Source: Symbiobacteriaceae bacterium | GTDB lineage: Bacteria > Bacillota > JAAYKD01 > WRDA01 | Reading direction: 5' to 3' | Length of the DNA stretch: 6,976 nucleotides | Assembly (NCBI GenBank): GCA_009779515.1 | Contig: WREE01000106.1 | Span: 1-6,976 of the forward strand | In this document: piece by piece, positions 6,006-6,976 of the stretch | Numbering within the stretch: position 1 is the first letter of the stretch | Layout: each line of letters starts with the position of its first letter | Notes under the pieces: model-generated | Databases searched by the model: none | What the model saw: the letters and a program-made list of their open reading frames with translations, nothing else | What the model was told of the DNA's origin: nothing | Position numbers and translations under genes: made by a program

Positions 6006-6174
6006 AAGGCTTTATAAGGCAAAATGCAAAAATCTTCGGTGCTTTCACCTCGTTTCGGAGCATATGGATTATCTCATCGTTCATGTTTTCCCAGCTGTTG
6101 GGATTGAAGTGGCCTTTTACCCGATAGGTTTTTTCACCGATATGCTTTACCAGGTCGAGCTGTTCGGCTCTCAC
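5983..6174 (-). pseudogene. TnpW-like fragment from a conjugative/mobilizable transposon
   Basis: The frame encodes 63 residues from a GTG. Residues 8-43, with IGEKTYRVKGHF and ENMNDEIIHMLRNEV, match what I recall of the TnpW family (small proteins of Tn4451-type and related clostridial elements, with a TTY.V..HF then ET..DKI.R.I.NE pattern). A threonine-rich stretch continues in frame upstream to about 6252, as in TnpW N-termini, but no ATG or ribosome site is present. The C-terminal 20 residues after RNEV do not look like the family. I infer a degenerate remnant. TnpW has no firm biochemical role; it travels with integrative elements, so it marks a past insertion next to the tRNA genes. Confidence 0.55.
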
Positions 6175-6434
6175 TGTTGCGGTGGTCGTGGTTTTATCGT
6201 TACTCGTGGTTAATCTTTTCCGCGCTTTTCGCGATAAAAAAAATGGGAAACGTGTTTACAACCGTTTGAAACGGCAAACCCGTATCCTACATCGTTATAG
6301 GTGTTTCTGTCCGTACCTACGGGCAGACCCGTCGAACTGCAAAAGAAACCGCTCGAAAACACAGTAAACACGTTGGTGGCTCAGTTAAAAACAGGCTTAA
6401 AGGCTCGTTCCTTTGTGCATTTTAACGGTGTTTT

Positions 6435-6697
6435 TCAAACCCTTTCCAATTTCTCTTTATCGGTCAAATCCTCGTCGAAGTCTTTACCCTGCGGGAAGTC
6501 AATCATGACCATGTAATCTTTGGCGTCGTATTTCCGCTCCATGAGCTGAGGGGTACTCCCCACGGCGTATCATTCGGTTCATCCGGCACCCGGTTGTACC
6601 GAAGCTGGATTGTCAGCTCATGCGACAGGAATGATTCCCTCTCATGGTATAGAGTGCTGTCGGCACTTGGGGTCGTGCCCCGGTTCAGCCTCGTTGC
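6435..6697 (-). pseudogene. Frame-split coding remnant, family not recognised
   Basis: Two overlapping minus-strand frames look like halves of one gene. The frame open over 6503-6697 has coding-like sequence (STLYHERESFLSHELTIQL, RYNRVPDEPNDTP). The frame open over 6435-6569 then continues with YAVGSTPQLMERKYD and AKDYMVMIDFPQGKDFDED. Joining them near 6567-6572 requires a one-base frame change. Neither half has a good ribosome site. I do not recognise the family. The position beside a TnpW-like piece suggests the same dead mobile element. Confidence 0.35.
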
Positions 6698-6750
6698 TTA
6701 CAAGCATATCCGTGTTATGCTGTGCCGCATTGCCGGGAACAGGCCGTTCA

Positions 6751-6909
6751 TTAAAACGCAGCCTTGACGCCGGCCACCCGATTGAGCATATACATAAAAT
6801 CCGAGTTCTCGAACACGTTTTGTCGTGGTGTTTTGTCTAAAAAACTACATCCGCTTGAGAGAGTATCCCAAGCGGACGCATCGTGCTTTATTTCGTAGGG
6901 GTTACGCAT
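6751..6909 (-). CDS. Short hypothetical reading frame (52 residues), doubtful
   Basis: An ATG at 6909 opens a frame starting MRNPYEIKHDASAWDTL and ending GVKAAF before TAA. It contains no recognised domain and lacks a strong ribosome site. A terminator-like hairpin and T run lie inside it (6839-6876), which argues against a functional gene. It may be a truncated piece of a longer gene, since further coding-like sequence (NERPVPGNAAQHNTDML) follows in another frame. Confidence 0.22.
   Translation of the reverse strand: MRNPYEIKHDASAWDTLSSGCSFLDKTPRQNVFENSDFMYMLNRVAGVKAAF
6839..6876 (-). terminator. Probable intrinsic terminator
   Basis: On the minus strand TCCGCTTGGGA, loop TACTC, TCTCAAGCGGA form an 11-bp stem with one G-U pair, followed after five bases by TTTTTT. 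It lies 44 bases past the stop of the frame that enters from the window edge, the expected place for that gene's terminator. The gap between stem and T run is longer than ideal. Confidence 0.5.
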
Positions 6910-6920
6910 TAAAAGAATCT

Positions 6921-6976
6921 TTACTTCGCCAATTTGAACTCCTTGATGTTCGAGCCGTTACCCTTGATATCGTATG
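6921..6976 (-). CDS. C-terminal end of an unrecognised protein (cut by window edge)
   Basis: The last 18 codons of a minus-strand frame end at TAA, encoding YDIKGNGSNIKEFKLAK. The length is too short to recognise a family. A terminator-like hairpin 44 bases downstream supports a real transcript end. The rest of the gene lies beyond the window. Confidence 0.35.
   Translation of the reverse strand, partial: YDIKGNGSNIKEFKLAK

Larger units (their letters stand above)
5824..6976. other. Gene-poor region with decayed mobile-element remnants
   Basis: No intact gene of ordinary size can be supported here. The first 100 bases are AT-rich leader next to the tRNAs. Beyond them lie a palindrome, a TnpW-like fragment, a stretch (6175-6434) with only short unrecognised frames, a frame-split remnant and short frames near the edge. 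One of these, 6210-6371 minus (53 codons from a GTG, Cys- and Phe-containing), has no ribosome site and is not called as a gene. All plausible coding pieces read on the minus strand. Confidence 0.55.

Noticed and set aside
6610..6840. Plus-strand frame of 76 codons
   Set aside because: Composition is not coding-like, it has no ribosome site or recognised motif, and the coding-like signal in this stretch is on the minus strand.

Overview
The window reads as a chromosomal segment of an anaerobic, low-to-mid GC Firmicute (Clostridia in the broad sense). The gene order rlmN - PP2C phosphatase - PASTA Ser/Thr kinase - rsgA - rpe on one strand is the order known from Bacillus subtilis (yloN-prpC-prkC-cpgA/yloQ-yloR) and many other Firmicutes. 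Species cannot be assigned from the sequence alone.

Layout, all on the minus strand, from high to low coordinates. Bases 5824-6976 hold no clearly intact gene. They contain a TnpW-like fragment of a conjugative or mobilizable element, a frame-split coding remnant, short unrecognised reading frames and several hairpins, and look like a decayed mobile region. Next come tRNA-Arg(ACG) and tRNA-Leu(TAG), both with encoded CCA, followed by a terminator-like hairpin. A tight operon runs from about 5567 to the window edge: a thioredoxin-like gene, a DUF1653 gene, rlmN, prpC, prkC, rsgA and the first part of rpe. Gaps are 20, 2, 1, -4, -1 and 51 bases.

The main discovery is the first gene of this operon (5304-5567). 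Its frame is interrupted by one TGA at codon 13, exactly where the first cysteine of a thioredoxin-type CxxC active site belongs (P-T-TGA-P-H-C). The rest of the frame is a complete 87-residue thioredoxin/glutaredoxin-fold protein with a strong ribosome binding site. The best reading is a selenoprotein with a UxxC redox site. A stem-loop just after the TGA, with its loop starting at +18, is a candidate bacterial SECIS element. A standard gene caller would miss this gene or call an out-of-frame shadow.

The rest of the operon joins translation and envelope signalling. RlmN modifies 23S rRNA and tRNA, RsgA is a 30S assembly GTPase, PrkC senses cell-wall fragments through extracellular PASTA domains, and PrpC reverses its phosphorylations. 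In B. subtilis PrkC is known to phosphorylate the RsgA orthologue CpgA. Rpe is a pentose-phosphate enzyme. The overlapping stops and starts between prpC, prkC and rsgA suggest coupled translation that keeps these proteins in fixed ratio.
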